64,000 nucleotides of DNA from Bradyrhizobium sp. in8p8 (GCF_000426845.1 NZ_AUGD01000008.1:303746-367745), one strand, 5' to 3'; positions 17,163 through 28,697 are shown, counted from the stretch's first letter. Program-made: numbers and translations. The notes: a model not told the origin generated them from the sequence alone.

Positions 17163-17312
17163 TCAGCCGACTTGCCAGACTCGAAACAGCAGCACCGGGA
17201 TCAGGCCGAGCATCACCGCCCAGAACCCGAACGACGACACCACCAGAATTCCCTGCAGGAGATCGGCCGGCGCGAATTGCCGCGCAGCCGTAGGCTGGAT
17301 GCGATGCCTCAT
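17163..17312 (-). CDS. 49-residue single-pass membrane protein (tandem pair, upstream member)
   Basis: The ATG is preceded by AGGGGGAATGACC. 49 codons give a short basic N-terminus, then FAPADLLQG and one transmembrane helix (SSFGFWAVMLGLIPVLLF). It shares the arrangement F-x-x-x-D-L-L ... W-x-V-x-L-x-L-x-P-V with the downstream small gene, 125 bp away on the same strand. Function unknown. Confidence 0.6.
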   Translation of the reverse strand: MRHRIQPTAARQFAPADLLQGILVVSSFGFWAVMLGLIPVLLFRVWQVG

Positions 17313-17450
17313 GGTCATTCCCCCTTTGGAAGGCTCTCTTCAAAACGATAGGGGCGATCACGTAAACGAGACGTGGATGCGCCATGCGGTGGACGCGGAC
17401 GCCGTTGGGGTGCGGTTAACCACGCGGCACGCTGCGCCGTCTCTCCCCAC

Positions 17451-17491
17451 CGTCATTCCGGGCTCGCGGCTTCGTCGCGCCCCGGAATGAC
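17451..17491. repeat. Intergenic repeat, short copy B
   Basis: A 41-bp palindromic copy: cgtcattccgggctcg ... gcgccccggaatgac. It is the minimal form of the family that also occurs near 8.5, 31.3, 39.0, 48.7 and 54.9 kb. Confidence 0.7.
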
Positions 17492-17516
17492 ATGCGAGCG
17501 GCGTGAGACAACCGCT

Positions 17517-18425
17517 TTACGCCGCGACCTTCGTCCGCCGCTCGATCTCGCGGTCGATCGACGCCGCGAGCTCGCTGCTCACCTCCACCATCGGCAGGCG
17601 CACTTCGGGGCTGTCGATCAGGCCGCATCGCCACAGCCAGTACTTTGCCGGGGCAGGGCTCGGCTCGGCGAACAACAGCCGCGTCAGCTCGGCGACCTCC
17701 TGCCAGCGCGCCTGCGCGGCGTCATGGTCGCCGCGCTTCAGCTCGGCATCGATGGACGCGAACGTCGCGGTCTCGACATGCGCCGAGAGCACGATGCCGC
17801 CGTCGGCGCCGTCACAGAGCGCCTCGAAATAATTCGCGTCCTCGCCGGTGAGGACGCGGAAATCCTTCGGCCGGTCGCGCAGAAGCGCGATCGATTGCTC
17901 GCGGCTCGCGCCGCAATCCTTCAGCCCGACGATGTTCCTGTGCTCGGCCAGCCGCAGCAGCGTCTGGTTGGTGATGCTGACCGCGCAGCGATATGGGATG
18001 TTGTAGAGCGCGATCGGCCAGGCGGCGTGATCGGCGAGCGCCTCGAAATGCGCAAGCAGCCCGCGCTGCGACGGCCGCACATAATAGGGGCTTGCGATCA
18101 GGTAGCCGTCGATCGGCCAGTCCGCGGTCTCGTCGAGGCGCTCTTTCAGCCGCGAAGTATCCGCCCCCGACAGCCCGAGGCAGACCGGCAAGGTGCGGCC
18201 GCTTGCCGCCATCTCCTCGCGCACGGTGGCGACTAGACGTTCGAACTCGGCCTCGCGAAGTGTCATGCCCTCGCCGGAGGTCGCGCCGAGGATGAAGCCG
18301 TCGACCGCCTGCGCGCTGTAGTGCCGCGTCAGCCGCCGCAGCGATCTTTCGTCGAGCGCGCCGCCCTGAAACGGCGTCACCAGCGGCAGCCAAAGCCCGT
18401 GCAAATGATCTTCAAGACCGGTCAT
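17517..18425 (-). CDS. DapA family (dihydrodipicolinate synthase-like) aldolase
   Basis: This encodes 302 residues from the ATG at 18425, chosen for its AAGGAGATGGAAC site; a longer frame to 18470 lacks one. A pyruvate-dependent class I aldolase or lyase: Schiff-base lysine K169 in GLKDCGAS, Tyr141 in the YNIP motif 28 residues before it, and the glycine loop GATSGEGMTL. Members make 4-hydroxy-tetrahydrodipicolinate for lysine, or cleave sugar-derived keto acids. The loop has an inserted Ser compared with the usual TTGE motif and there is no lysine gene nearby, so this is probably a paralogue rather than the housekeeping DapA. A promoter, hairpins and a tiny ORF precede it. Confidence 0.82.
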   Translation of the reverse strand: MTGLEDHLHGLWLPLVTPFQGGALDERSLRRLTRHYSAQAVDGFILGATSGEGMTLREAEFERLVATVREEMAASGRTLPVCLGLSGADTSRLKERLDETADWPIDGYLIASPYYVRPSQRGLLAHFEALADHAAWPIALYNIPYRCAVSITNQTLLRLAEHRNIVGLKDCGASREQSIALLRDRPKDFRVLTGEDANYFEALCDGADGGIVLSAHVETATFASIDAELKRGDHDAAQARWQEVAELTRLLFAEPSPAPAKYWLWRCGLIDSPEVRLPMVEVSSELAASIDREIERRTKVAA

Positions 18426-18473
18426 GTTCCATCTCCTTCTCGGGAAAAATGCCTGAGACGGAGGGCACATGAA

Positions 18474-18500
18474 AAAACCCCGTCCAGGCGGCGGGGTTTT
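18474..18500 (-). terminator. Terminator or attenuator hairpin ahead of the DapA-like gene
   Basis: On the minus strand AAAACCCCG...CGGGGTTTTTT forms a 9-bp stem followed by six T. It lies 48 bp before the DapA-like start and about 100 bp after a predicted promoter, so it could end a small RNA or attenuate the gene. Confidence 0.65.
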
Positions 18501-18522
18501 CGGGATTGCAGCGACGACGAAG

Positions 18523-18543
18523 TCAGCCTAGTGCGCGCAACAT
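18523..18543 (-). other. Six-codon mini-ORF in the DapA-like leader
   Basis: ATG TTG CGC GCA CTA GGC TGA (Met-Leu-Arg-Ala-Leu-Gly) with GGGGA upstream lies between the predicted promoter and the terminator-like hairpin. It may be a leader peptide; no codon run identifies a sensed amino acid. Confidence 0.3.
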
Positions 18544-18547
18544 TCCG

Positions 18548-18572
18548 AGGTCCCCGAATGGGGGCCTTTTTT
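18548..18572 (+). terminator. Plus-strand intrinsic terminator
   Basis: AGGTCCCC/GGGGGCCT, an 8-bp stem with loop GAAT, followed by T6 on the plus strand. No plus-strand gene ends here, so it may belong to an antisense or small RNA. Confidence 0.55.
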
Positions 18573-18608
18573 CGAAACGGATGCGCACGACTTCGTGATC
18601 ATGTCCAG

Positions 18609-18637
18609 ATGATGCTGGGTATGCGTGGAACTGTCAA
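18609..18637 (-). promoter_or_regulatory. Sigma-70 type promoter of the DapA-like leader
   Basis: On the minus strand TTGACA (18632-18637) is followed after 17 bp by CATCAT (18609-18614): a perfect -35 and a 4/6 -10. The predicted start is near 18602, about 175 bases before the DapA-like ATG. Confidence 0.45.
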
Positions 18638-18668
18638 TACACGCGGAGGGCGAAGCGACACTTTGACG

Positions 18669-18697
18669 AAAAAAAGCCGGACCCGAAGGCCCGGCTT
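18669..18697 (-). terminator. Terminator of the trxB-lysR operon
   Basis: On the minus strand AAGCCGG...CCGGCTT (with two further inner pairs) is followed by seven T. It lies 173 bp after the LysR stop and is the first terminator met by that transcript. Confidence 0.7.
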
Positions 18698-18869
18698 AGG
18701 TATTGGCCACGTGAGGCCGACACAATCACCTTCCAAGAGGGATTACTGAACTCCCGCGCCACTGGAGGAGGGGGACAAATGCGCGACGCGAAGGCTCAGC
18801 GTGTAAACATTATGGGCTTGCCGAGTGCCCTGCAGCAACAGCCGAGGCCGCATGTCAGTCATGCGGAAA

Positions 18870-19793
18870 TCACGACGGCCAGCGCTGTGCCTTGCTCACC
18901 ACGAAATCGCGGAACACCTGCACGCGTGCGACCGTCTTCAATTCCTCGGGATAGACAAAGTAGGTGTCGAGCTGGATCGAATCCGACTCGCCGAACAGCT
19001 GCACGAGTTTGCTCTGTTCCTCGACCAGATAGTCCGGCAGCGCGGCGATGCCGAGGCCCTGCTGACACGCGCGCACGAGACCGAGGATGTTGTTCACCCT
19101 GAAATAGGCCTCGCGCGGACCCGAGCCATTGCGGCCCGCTTCAACCAGCCAGTTGCGGTTCTGCAGATGCGGCGCGAAGTTGCCGTCGCTGAGCGTGATG
19201 ATGCGATGGGAGTCGAGCTCCTCGAGCGTCCGCGGCGTGCCGAAGCGCTTGATGTATTCCGGCGAGCAATAGGCGTGGAAGCCCATCGCGAACAGCTTGC
19301 GCTGGATCAGGTCCGGCTGCGTCGGCTTGCGGGTGCGGATCGCGACGTCGGCCTCGCGCATCGACAGATCGAGCTCCTCGTCGGTGACGATCAGCGAGAT
19401 GCGGATCTCGGGATAGAGCCCGGTGAACTCGCCGAGCCGCGGGATCAGCCAGTTGATGCCGACGCCAGGCGTGGTGGTGATCTTGAGGTCACCGCTCGGC
19501 CGCTCGCGGCTGTCGGTGAGTTTCGCGCGCGCCGCCTGCAACTGCATGAACACGTCGTGCGCGGTGCGGAAGAGCAGGTCGCCCTGCTCGGTGAGGATCA
19601 GGCCGCGGGCGTGGCGGTGGAACAGCGAGACCGAGAGCTCCTGCTCCAGCGCCGAGACCTGGCGCGACACCGCAGATTGCGACAGGCCGAGCTGCTCTCC
19701 CGCATGCGTGAAGCTGCCCGCCTCCGCCGCCGCGTGAAACACCTTCAGCTTGTCCCAGTCCATATCCGTAAATCCGTCGCGTGATCGAGGCAT
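18870..19793 (-). CDS. LysR family transcriptional regulator, co-transcribed with trxB
   Basis: This encodes 307 residues. The LysR winged helix begins at WDKLKVFHAAAEAGSFTHAG, with recognition region LGLSQSAVSRQVSALE; the rest is an effector-binding domain. Its ATG lies 4 bp after the trxB stop, with GGAA overlapping the trxB end, so the two are co-transcribed. An alternative start at 19763 (MDWDKLKVF) is equally canonical. The link to a thioredoxin reductase suggests, without proving, a redox-related target. Residues that would mark it as OxyR (the regulatory CxxxxxxxxC pair) are not visible. Confidence 0.88.
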   Translation of the reverse strand: MPRSRDGFTDMDWDKLKVFHAAAEAGSFTHAGEQLGLSQSAVSRQVSALEQELSVSLFHRHARGLILTEQGDLLFRTAHDVFMQLQAARAKLTDSRERPSGDLKITTTPGVGINWLIPRLGEFTGLYPEIRISLIVTDEELDLSMREADVAIRTRKPTQPDLIQRKLFAMGFHAYCSPEYIKRFGTPRTLEELDSHRIITLSDGNFAPHLQNRNWLVEAGRNGSGPREAYFRVNNILGLVRACQQGLGIAALPDYLVEEQSKLVQLFGESDSIQLDTYFVYPEELKTVARVQVFRDFVVSKAQRWPS

Positions 19794-19797
19794 GATT

Positions 19798-20763
19798 CTA
19801 TTCCGCTGCCGCGCGCTCGCTGGCGCGCAGGGCCAAGAAACGTTCGGCTTCGAGTGCGGCCATGCAGCCGAGGCCGGCGGCCGTCACGGCCTGGCGATAA
19901 GTCTCGTCGGCGACGTCGCCGGCGGCGAACAGGCCGGGCACCGAGGTGGCAGTCGAGTTCGGGGCGACCTCGACATAGCCCGACGGTTTGAGCTTGACCT
20001 GATCCTTGACGAGTTCGGTCGCCGGAGCGTGGCCGATGGCGATGAAGACGCCGTCGGCCTTCACGTCAGTCAGCGCGCCGGTCTTGACGTTCTTGAGCCG
20101 GACATGGGTGACTTTGTTGGGGTTCTCAGTGCCGCAGATCTCGTCGACGGCCGAGTCCCAGATCACCTTGATCTTGGGATGCTTGAACAGCCGCTCCTGC
20201 AGGATGCGCTCGGCGCGGAAATGGTCGCGACGGTGCACGATGGTGACCTGCGAGGCATGGTTGGTCAGATAAAGGGCTTCCTCGACCGCGGTGTTGCCGC
20301 CGCCCACCACGATGACTTCCTTGCCACGATAGAAGAAGCCGTCGCAGGTGGCGCAAGCCGATACGCCGCCACCCTGGAACTTCGCCTCGGACGGCAGCCC
20401 GAGCCAGCGCGCTTGCGCGCCGGTGGCGAGGATCACGGCGTCGGCGAGATAGACGTCGCCGCTGTCGCAGGTGAGGCGGAACGGTCGCTGTGCCGTCTCC
20501 AGCCTGGTAACGAGGTCGGAGACGATCCTGGTGCCGACATGGAGTGCCTGCTTCTCCATCTGCTCCATCAGCCAGGGGCCCTGGATCACGTCGGCGAAGC
20601 CTGGATAGTTCTCGACGTCGGTGGTGATGGTGAGCTGACCGCCCGTCTGGAGACCCTGGATCAGGACCGGCTCGAGCATCGCACGCGCCGCGTAGATCGC
20701 CGCCGTATAGCCGGCGGGGCCCGAGCCGATAATGACGACCTTTGCATGAACAGGAGCGGACAT
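19798..20763 (-). CDS. trxB: Thioredoxin-disulfide reductase
   Basis: This encodes 321 residues, the normal length. It passes electrons from NADPH through FAD to thioredoxin. The redox pair is C137-A-T-C140; the FAD loop is IGSGPAGYTAAIYAAR near residue 12; the NADPH loop is VVGGGNTAVEEALYL; the C-terminal FAD motif is GLFAAGDVAD. First gene of a two-gene unit with the downstream LysR regulator. ATG start at 20763. Confidence 0.96.
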   Translation of the reverse strand: MSAPVHAKVVIIGSGPAGYTAAIYAARAMLEPVLIQGLQTGGQLTITTDVENYPGFADVIQGPWLMEQMEKQALHVGTRIVSDLVTRLETAQRPFRLTCDSGDVYLADAVILATGAQARWLGLPSEAKFQGGGVSACATCDGFFYRGKEVIVVGGGNTAVEEALYLTNHASQVTIVHRRDHFRAERILQERLFKHPKIKVIWDSAVDEICGTENPNKVTHVRLKNVKTGALTDVKADGVFIAIGHAPATELVKDQVKLKPSGYVEVAPNSTATSVPGLFAAGDVADETYRQAVTAAGLGCMAALEAERFLALRASERAAAE

Positions 20764-21030
20764 TTCGATGGACGCCTTTCACGGGGGATTTGCAGCGCGG
20801 ACGCGGAAAGTGCCGGGAGGCCTAGCGCAGGCGCTGAAATATCAGAGCTAATCTAAGCCTTCTGGTGAGCTATGCAAGAATTGCATTCCCTCACGGCGGA
20901 TTTTTCCAACACGGAACAAAAGTCGATTGTGCTGCGCGCGCAATAAAATTGCGCTTAGCGCGCGGATTGGGCTATGAGGATTTCGACAAATCCACCCGAT
21001 ACCTCCGCAAATGCCAGGAGTTCCAATCAC

Positions 21031-21510
21031 GTGTCGCGGAACCTAGACGAGATCGACCTTAAAATTCTCGCCGAGATTCAGGCTGACGGTCGAATCACGA
21101 ATGTCGAGCTGGCCAAGCGCGTCGGCATCTCGCCGCCGCCCTGCCTGCGCCGCGTCCGGGCGCTGGAGGAGGAGGGCTACATCCACGGCTATCGCGGCCT
21201 CCTGGACGCCCGCAAGCTGGGCTTCGACGTCACCGTGTTCGCCGCCGTGCATCTGTCCAGCCAGGCGGAAGCTGATTTGCGCGCCTTCGAGGACTTCGTC
21301 CGCGCCGAGCCCTTGGTGCGCGAATGCTGGATGCTATCGGGCGAGGTCGATTTCATCCTGAAATGTGTCGCACCCGACATGGCTACCTTCCAGGATTTCG
21401 TCACGCATCTGACAGCGGCGCCCCACGTGCGCAACGTGCGCACGTCATTGGTGCTGCACAATTCGAAGTACGAGGCGGCCGTGCCGCTGGAGGTGAAGCG
21501 ACGGCGGTGA
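21031..21510 (+). CDS. Lrp/AsnC family transcriptional regulator
   Basis: This encodes 159 residues from GTG 21031, with AGGAG ten bases upstream; the open frame reaches 20974 but LDEIDLKILAEIQADGRI is the typical Lrp N-terminus. The winged HTH covers about residues 5-55 (ELAKRVGISPPPCLRRVRALE), followed by a RAM/ACT-like ligand domain (CWMLSGEVDFILKCVAPDM). Lrp proteins sense amino acids and form octamers. It is divergent from trxB, 267 bp away, and no amino-acid gene is adjacent, so the target may be distant. Confidence 0.9.
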   Translation: MSRNLDEIDLKILAEIQADGRITNVELAKRVGISPPPCLRRVRALEEEGYIHGYRGLLDARKLGFDVTVFAAVHLSSQAEADLRAFEDFVRAEPLVRECWMLSGEVDFILKCVAPDMATFQDFVTHLTAAPHVRNVRTSLVLHNSKYEAAVPLEVKRRR

Positions 21511-21744
21511 TCGCGCTCCGCTCTCGTGCTCCGGACGCAGCGCAGCACGCACTGGTGTGTCGCTGAGCCGGGGCCGATCTCGCCGTGTGTACTTGCGTTG
21601 CCTCTCTGGGGCCGGCTCCGCGCAGCAACGCTACGCGTTGCAGCGTGTTCGGGACACGAAAACGTGGACGCTGATGTATCAACACCGCTCGCAGTGACGC
21701 GCGGTGAAAGCGTGCTTCGTCACATGCATCAGGCATACCGAAAC

Positions 21745-21773
21745 AAAAAGGCCGCGCAACGCGCGGCCTTTTT
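21745..21773. terminator. Bidirectional terminator between the Lrp gene and greA
   Basis: AAAAAGGCCGCG/CGCGGCCTTTTT, a 12-bp stem with loop CAACG. A/T-runs on both sides allow termination of both convergent genes. Confidence 0.85.
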
Positions 21774-21798
21774 CAAAATGTCAGCGCTGCGGCCAATC

Positions 21799-22272
21799 CT
21801 ACCGCCACTCCACCTTGGTGATCTCATACGCCTTGGCACCGCCGGGCGTGTTGACCTCGACCGAGGCGCCCTTCTTCTTGCCGATCAGCGCGCGCGCGAG
21901 CGGCGAGGTGATGGAGATGCGGCCCTTCTTGGCGTCGGCCTCGACCTCGCCGACGATCTGCCACACCGTCTTCTTCTCGGTGTCCTCGTCGACCAGCGTC
22001 ACGGTGGCGCCGAACTTGATGGTGTCTCCGGAAAGCTTGGAGATGTCTATGATGTCGGCGCGCGCAAGCTTGTCCTCGAGCTCGGCGATGCGGCCTTCAT
22101 TATGGGACTGCTCTTCTTTCGCGGCATGATACTCCGCGTTCTCCGACAGGTCTCCGTGCGAGCGCGCCTCCGCGATATGCTCGATGATCCGCGGACGGTC
22201 CTCCGACTGACGCCTCTTCAATTCTTCCCCGAGCGCGACAAAGCCGGCCTGGGTCATCGGAACCTTTTCCAT
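21799..22272 (-). CDS. greA: Transcription elongation factor GreA
   Basis: This encodes 157 residues, the standard length. The N-terminal coiled coil (MTQAGFVALGEELKRRQSEDRPRI onwards, EYHAAKEEQSHNEGRIAELE) inserts into the RNA polymerase channel to trigger cleavage of backtracked transcripts; the C-terminal FKBP-like domain (GATVTLVDEDTEKKTVWQIVG ... SPLARALIGKKKG) binds polymerase. Downstream of carB in the same orientation, as in related genomes, but 209 bp separate them, so it may have its own promoter. A strong hairpin follows. Confidence 0.95.
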   Translation of the reverse strand: MEKVPMTQAGFVALGEELKRRQSEDRPRIIEHIAEARSHGDLSENAEYHAAKEEQSHNEGRIAELEDKLARADIIDISKLSGDTIKFGATVTLVDEDTEKKTVWQIVGEVEADAKKGRISITSPLARALIGKKKGASVEVNTPGGAKAYEITKVEWR

Positions 22273-22481
22273 CTTTTCTCTCGTCCTTCAGCTGCGCGCC
22301 CCCAGAAAACGAAGGGCGCGACAACCTTGATTCGTCGGTGCTCCCCGGGGCTGAACACGCACCCACCGGGATCTCATGTGGGTCTGGCGCCGGAACAGAA
22401 CTACCACATGGCCGGACAGTTCCTCTGGCCATTGTGGGTTCATTGCCAATTACTTAGCGGAAACTTCGCTGCCGCCAGCAA

Positions 22482-25946
<3,465 letters not shown>

Positions 25947-25974
25947 CACCGCTCACGGGCTGGGATCTGGGCAC

Positions 25975-26002
25975 AAAAAAAGGGCGCGCTTGCCGCGCGT
26001 CC
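25975..26002 (-). terminator. Minus-strand intrinsic terminator upstream of carB
   Basis: GGGCGCGC/GCGCGTCC, an 8-bp stem, with seven T on the minus strand. It lies about 215 bp downstream of the tRNA-like gene and would end that transcript before carB. Confidence 0.65.
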
Positions 26003-26215
26003 CCATTTGGCGAGAGCGCGGGGTCTCCCTCGCGCGCGGGGTGGGTCTTAAACCAGTTTTTGGAGCGGCGAAACCCCGAAAAACGCCCATCAACCGGCAA
26101 TTTTCAGGGGTTTGGGCAATCTGCCGAGCGTGCCCGGCTTCGCCCTCCGGCTTCGTCGCGGCAGCCTTCTTCAGGTCAGGCTTGCCGAGCCGAAGCTGGC
26201 GAAGCCAGCGAAGGC

Positions 26216-26291
26216 TGGAGACCCGGCCTGGATTTGAACCAGGATGAAGAGCGATGCACCGCCCCCGCGTAGACATTTCCGCCACCGGGCC
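26216..26291 (-). tRNA. tRNA-like gene, Cys type, non-canonical (possible pseudo-tRNA)
   Basis: The minus strand folds into a 76-nt cloverleaf with encoded CCA: acceptor GGCCCGG/CCGGGTC with one G-U pair, T arm CCTGG TTCAAAT CCAGG, and discriminator T as in tRNA-Cys. Two parts are abnormal. The D loop (AAATGTCT) lacks the conserved GG that docks on the T loop. The anticodon hairpin pairs best as a 7-bp stem (three G-U) closing a six-base loop GTGCAT, in which U-GCA would be a Cys anticodon missing one loop base; a seven-base reading gives mispairs and no U33. It lies between carB and a methyltransferase. Either a decaying tRNA-Cys or an unusual functional RNA. Confidence 0.5.
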
Positions 26292-26345
26292 ATCAGGATT
26301 ATTCCCGATCAGCGTGCGCCAAGCCACCTCAGCTGATCGTTATGC

Positions 26346-27047
26346 TTAACGGACCAGAGGCGGCCGCGCGATGAAGGTCATGCGCCAGCGATTATGGCCG
26401 ATGTTGCTGTGGGCGCGCTGGGTCGCGAAGCCTGCTGCTTTCAGCTTGGCGGTGATCTCGTCCTCGCTGTAGCGTTGCAGCCCGATCTTCGAGCGCAACT
26501 GCCGGTAATCCGACAGCGCGGTGCTGATCAGCCCGATCAGCGCATCCTTCAGGAAACCGTGGCGCAGGCCGAAGCCGAGCAGCGCCGCGACGTCCCTGAC
26601 CATGCCGACATTGGGCTGGAGGATGTCGCCGAGGACCAGCTTGCCCGAGGGCTTCAGGATGCGGCGAATGTTCAGCAGCGCGGCATCGAGTTCGGCCGGC
26701 GTCATGTATTGCGCGACCGAGTTCATCACGACGAGGTCGATCGACTGGTCCGGCATCTTGCGGACGTCGTCGAGCGAGCGGACGCGGATCTTGGTGTTCG
26801 GGGCGAACCGCGCTATCAGCCGCCCGCGCACGCCCGGCGCGGGCTCTGCCAGGATCAGCTGGCCGCAGGCGGCTGCCACCTGGCTCGCCGAGAGCGCTTC
26901 CCCGCAGGCATAGTCCAGCACGACCGCCTCGGGCGAGGGGATATAGCCGATGATGTCCCGCGCAATGATCTGGAAATGCAAGTCGCGATGCAGCTTGCTG
27001 ACATAGATCGTATGCGTGGAGTCGTAATAATCGATCCAATCGTCCAT
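26346..27047 (-). CDS. Class I SAM-dependent methyltransferase
   Basis: This encodes 233 residues with a Rossmann-type methyltransferase core: motif I VVLDYACGEALSAS (GxG replaced by CGE), an acidic strand LILAEPAP, motif with DDVRKMPDQSIDLVVMNSVAQYM, and post-motif KPSGKLVLGDIL. The family is Methyltransf_11/12-like; the substrate is unknown. A C-terminal extension (ALIGLISTALSDYRQLRSKI) is found in methyltransferases of lipid and polyketide pathways, but that is weak evidence. Divergent from dps. Confidence 0.82.
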   Translation of the reverse strand: MDDWIDYYDSTHTIYVSKLHRDLHFQIIARDIIGYIPSPEAVVLDYACGEALSASQVAAACGQLILAEPAPGVRGRLIARFAPNTKIRVRSLDDVRKMPDQSIDLVVMNSVAQYMTPAELDAALLNIRRILKPSGKLVLGDILQPNVGMVRDVAALLGFGLRHGFLKDALIGLISTALSDYRQLRSKIGLQRYSEDEITAKLKAAGFATQRAHSNIGHNRWRMTFIARPPLVR

Positions 27048-27153
27048 GGTATCCCGTCCGGCGGTTCCTATCTAGGAACCGTGCTGTCCGCCTTTGCGTT
27101 AGGGGTGCGACGCTGCGCCGTCAATCTCCCGCGTCCTAACAGGAAGGTTTCCC

Positions 27154-27678
27154 GTGAGCAAAACCAGCAACAAGATCTCGCCCGATCTCGATACCCCCAC
27201 CGATCTGTCGTCCGACGGTGCCAAAAAGGTTTCGGAGGCGCTCAACGTGCTTCTGGCCGACGCGTTCGCGCTGTATCTGAAGACCAAGAATTTCCACTGG
27301 CACGTCAGCGGCCGGCATTTCCGCGATTACCATCTGCTGCTGGACGAGCAGTCCGACCAGATCTTCGCCACCACCGACGAGCTTGCCGAGCGCGTCCGCA
27401 AGATCGGCGGCACCACGCTGAAGTCGATCGGCCAGATCGCAAAGCTCCAGACCATCAAGGACAACAACGAGGACTACGTCCCGCCGCGCGAGATGCTGCG
27501 CGAACTGATGCAGGACAACAAGCAGATGGCAGCGGCGATGCGCAAAGCGCATGATGTCTGCGACGAAGCCGGCGATATCGCGAGCGCCAGCATCCTCGAG
27601 AACTTCATCGACGAGACCGAGCGCCGCACCTGGTTCCTGTTCGAAGCCAGCCGCCAGGAAGGCAGCAACGCGGCGTAA
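27154..27678 (+). CDS. dps: Dps family DNA-binding ferritin-like protein
   Basis: This encodes 174 residues from GTG 27154 with AGGAAGG upstream. Dps forms a 12-mer shell that binds DNA and oxidises Fe(II) with peroxide. The ferroxidase signature is present: KTKNFHWHVSGRHFRDYHLL with the two histidines, then LLDEQSDQIFATTDELAERVRKIGG carrying Asp and Glu ligands. Its Lys-rich N-terminus (SKTSNKIS) may contact DNA. A hairpin element follows the gene. Regulation by OxyR or Irr is usual but no site is evident. Confidence 0.93.
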   Translation: MSKTSNKISPDLDTPTDLSSDGAKKVSEALNVLLADAFALYLKTKNFHWHVSGRHFRDYHLLLDEQSDQIFATTDELAERVRKIGGTTLKSIGQIAKLQTIKDNNEDYVPPREMLRELMQDNKQMAAAMRKAHDVCDEAGDIASASILENFIDETERRTWFLFEASRQEGSNAA

Positions 27679-27766
27679 CGGGGTGGGGAGGGTGGGTAAG
27701 CCATGGATTGCGCGAAGCGCAATCGCCCCGTGTAACCCGCCGCTTGGTATCCGCGGTGAAAGAGAC

Positions 27767-27794
27767 GGTGGGTTACGCCTTCGGCCAACCCACC
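27767..27794. terminator. GGTGGGTT/AACCCACC hairpin after dps
   Basis: An 8-bp stem with an inner GCC/GGC helix lies between dps and the convergent cupin gene. It has the look of a recurrent bradyrhizobial intergenic hairpin and may end both transcripts. Confidence 0.45.
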
Positions 27795-27812
27795 TAAGGC
27801 ACACGCTTGCGG

Positions 27813-28334
27813 CTATCGCCACAGCCGCATCAATGCCCCGTCCTTGCCCGTCACAGGGTCGGCCGGCGGCAGGGCAACTTCCGGGATTGTCTTCAGCGCC
27901 CTGGCGTGGTTCTCCGCCGTCGCCTGCGTGATCTCCATCTTGGCGCCCGGCGGATAGGCGCCGATCACGCAGAAGTCGTCGCTCGCTTGGACGCATTGGT
28001 GGCCTGTGCCGGCCGGCAGGATTGCGACGTCGCCGGCCGTGATGTGAAGCTCCTGGCCGTGATCGCCGCCGAAGCGGACGCGGGCGCTGCCGCGGGCGAC
28101 GCCGAGCGCCTCATGCACGGTCGCGTGATAATGCAGATAGTCGTAGACGCCGTTGCGCCACGTCCCGCCCCAGCCGTTTGCTTCGAACAGGTCTTCGATG
28201 GTCTCCTCCGGGCGCCCTGGATCGAGCTTGACCGCGCGCTGGTAGACCAGGAACGGAAGGATGTTGTTCGGCACGAGGCCATCGTCCTCGAAGACGATGG
28301 CGAGCGGCTCGGCTTTGTCGCGGACCACGGACAT
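27813..28334 (-). CDS. Cupin domain protein
   Basis: This encodes 173 residues. A single cupin barrel is visible (GVYDYLHYHATVHEALGVARG, then ARVRFGG and DVAILPAGTGHQCVQ), with metal-ligand positions H, H, E and a later H. Relatives are small cytosolic sensors or isomerases; the reaction here is unknown. The conserved opening VFEDDGLVPNNILPFLVY is shared with cupins of unknown role in proteobacteria. Convergent with dps. Confidence 0.82.
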   Translation of the reverse strand: MSVVRDKAEPLAIVFEDDGLVPNNILPFLVYQRAVKLDPGRPEETIEDLFEANGWGGTWRNGVYDYLHYHATVHEALGVARGSARVRFGGDHGQELHITAGDVAILPAGTGHQCVQASDDFCVIGAYPPGAKMEITQATAENHARALKTIPEVALPPADPVTGKDGALMRLWR

Positions 28335-28481
28335 GGTGGGGCTCCGGGTAATAACCGTTTGGGGTCAAGACGACGGCCGTCCCCTTGTTCCTCCCGGCAG
28401 TCCACAGGCCGAATTGACGGAGATCAAGGCGCAGGCGGCCATTGGCGGGCACGCAAATCGAAGCGAAAGAAGGGGAGCGCC

Positions 28482-28697
28482 ATGTACGCATCCGACGTTG
28501 CGCAGCGACATTTTTCGGCGGCCGTCGACGAGGCGGAGACGGCCGGCCTCGGGCACGAAGCCGTCTGTCGTGCCTTGCTGAATCTGGTGATCTCGAAATA
28601 TCTGGAGACGAGATCGGTCGCCGACATCCAGGCGGAGCTGCGCTTCATCGCCGAGAACTGCGATCCCGACACGGACTTCATGTTCATGCGTCCGTGA
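28482..28697 (+). CDS. Small conserved helical protein of unknown function
   Basis: This encodes 71 residues from an ATG with AGGGGAGCGCC upstream. Mostly helical (VAQRHFSAAVDEAETAGLGH, VCRALLNLVISKYLETRSVA) with an acidic C-terminus ending DPDTDFMFMRP. No named family is recognised. It is convergent with carA and separated by 46 bp. Confidence 0.7.
   Translation: MYASDVAQRHFSAAVDEAETAGLGHEAVCRALLNLVISKYLETRSVADIQAELRFIAENCDPDTDFMFMRP

Noticed and set aside
18426..18870. Permuted tmRNA or 6S RNA in the hairpin-rich gap
   Set aside because: No tag-peptide coding sequence or tRNA-like acceptor was found, and no 6S bubble could be recognised.
18779..19102. Plus-strand reading frame with a very strong ribosome-site-like sequence (GGAGGAGGGGGACAA before ATG)
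   Set aside because: Most of it is antisense to the LysR gene and the translation is low in pattern and rich in Arg/Ser/Pro, so it is probably chance.
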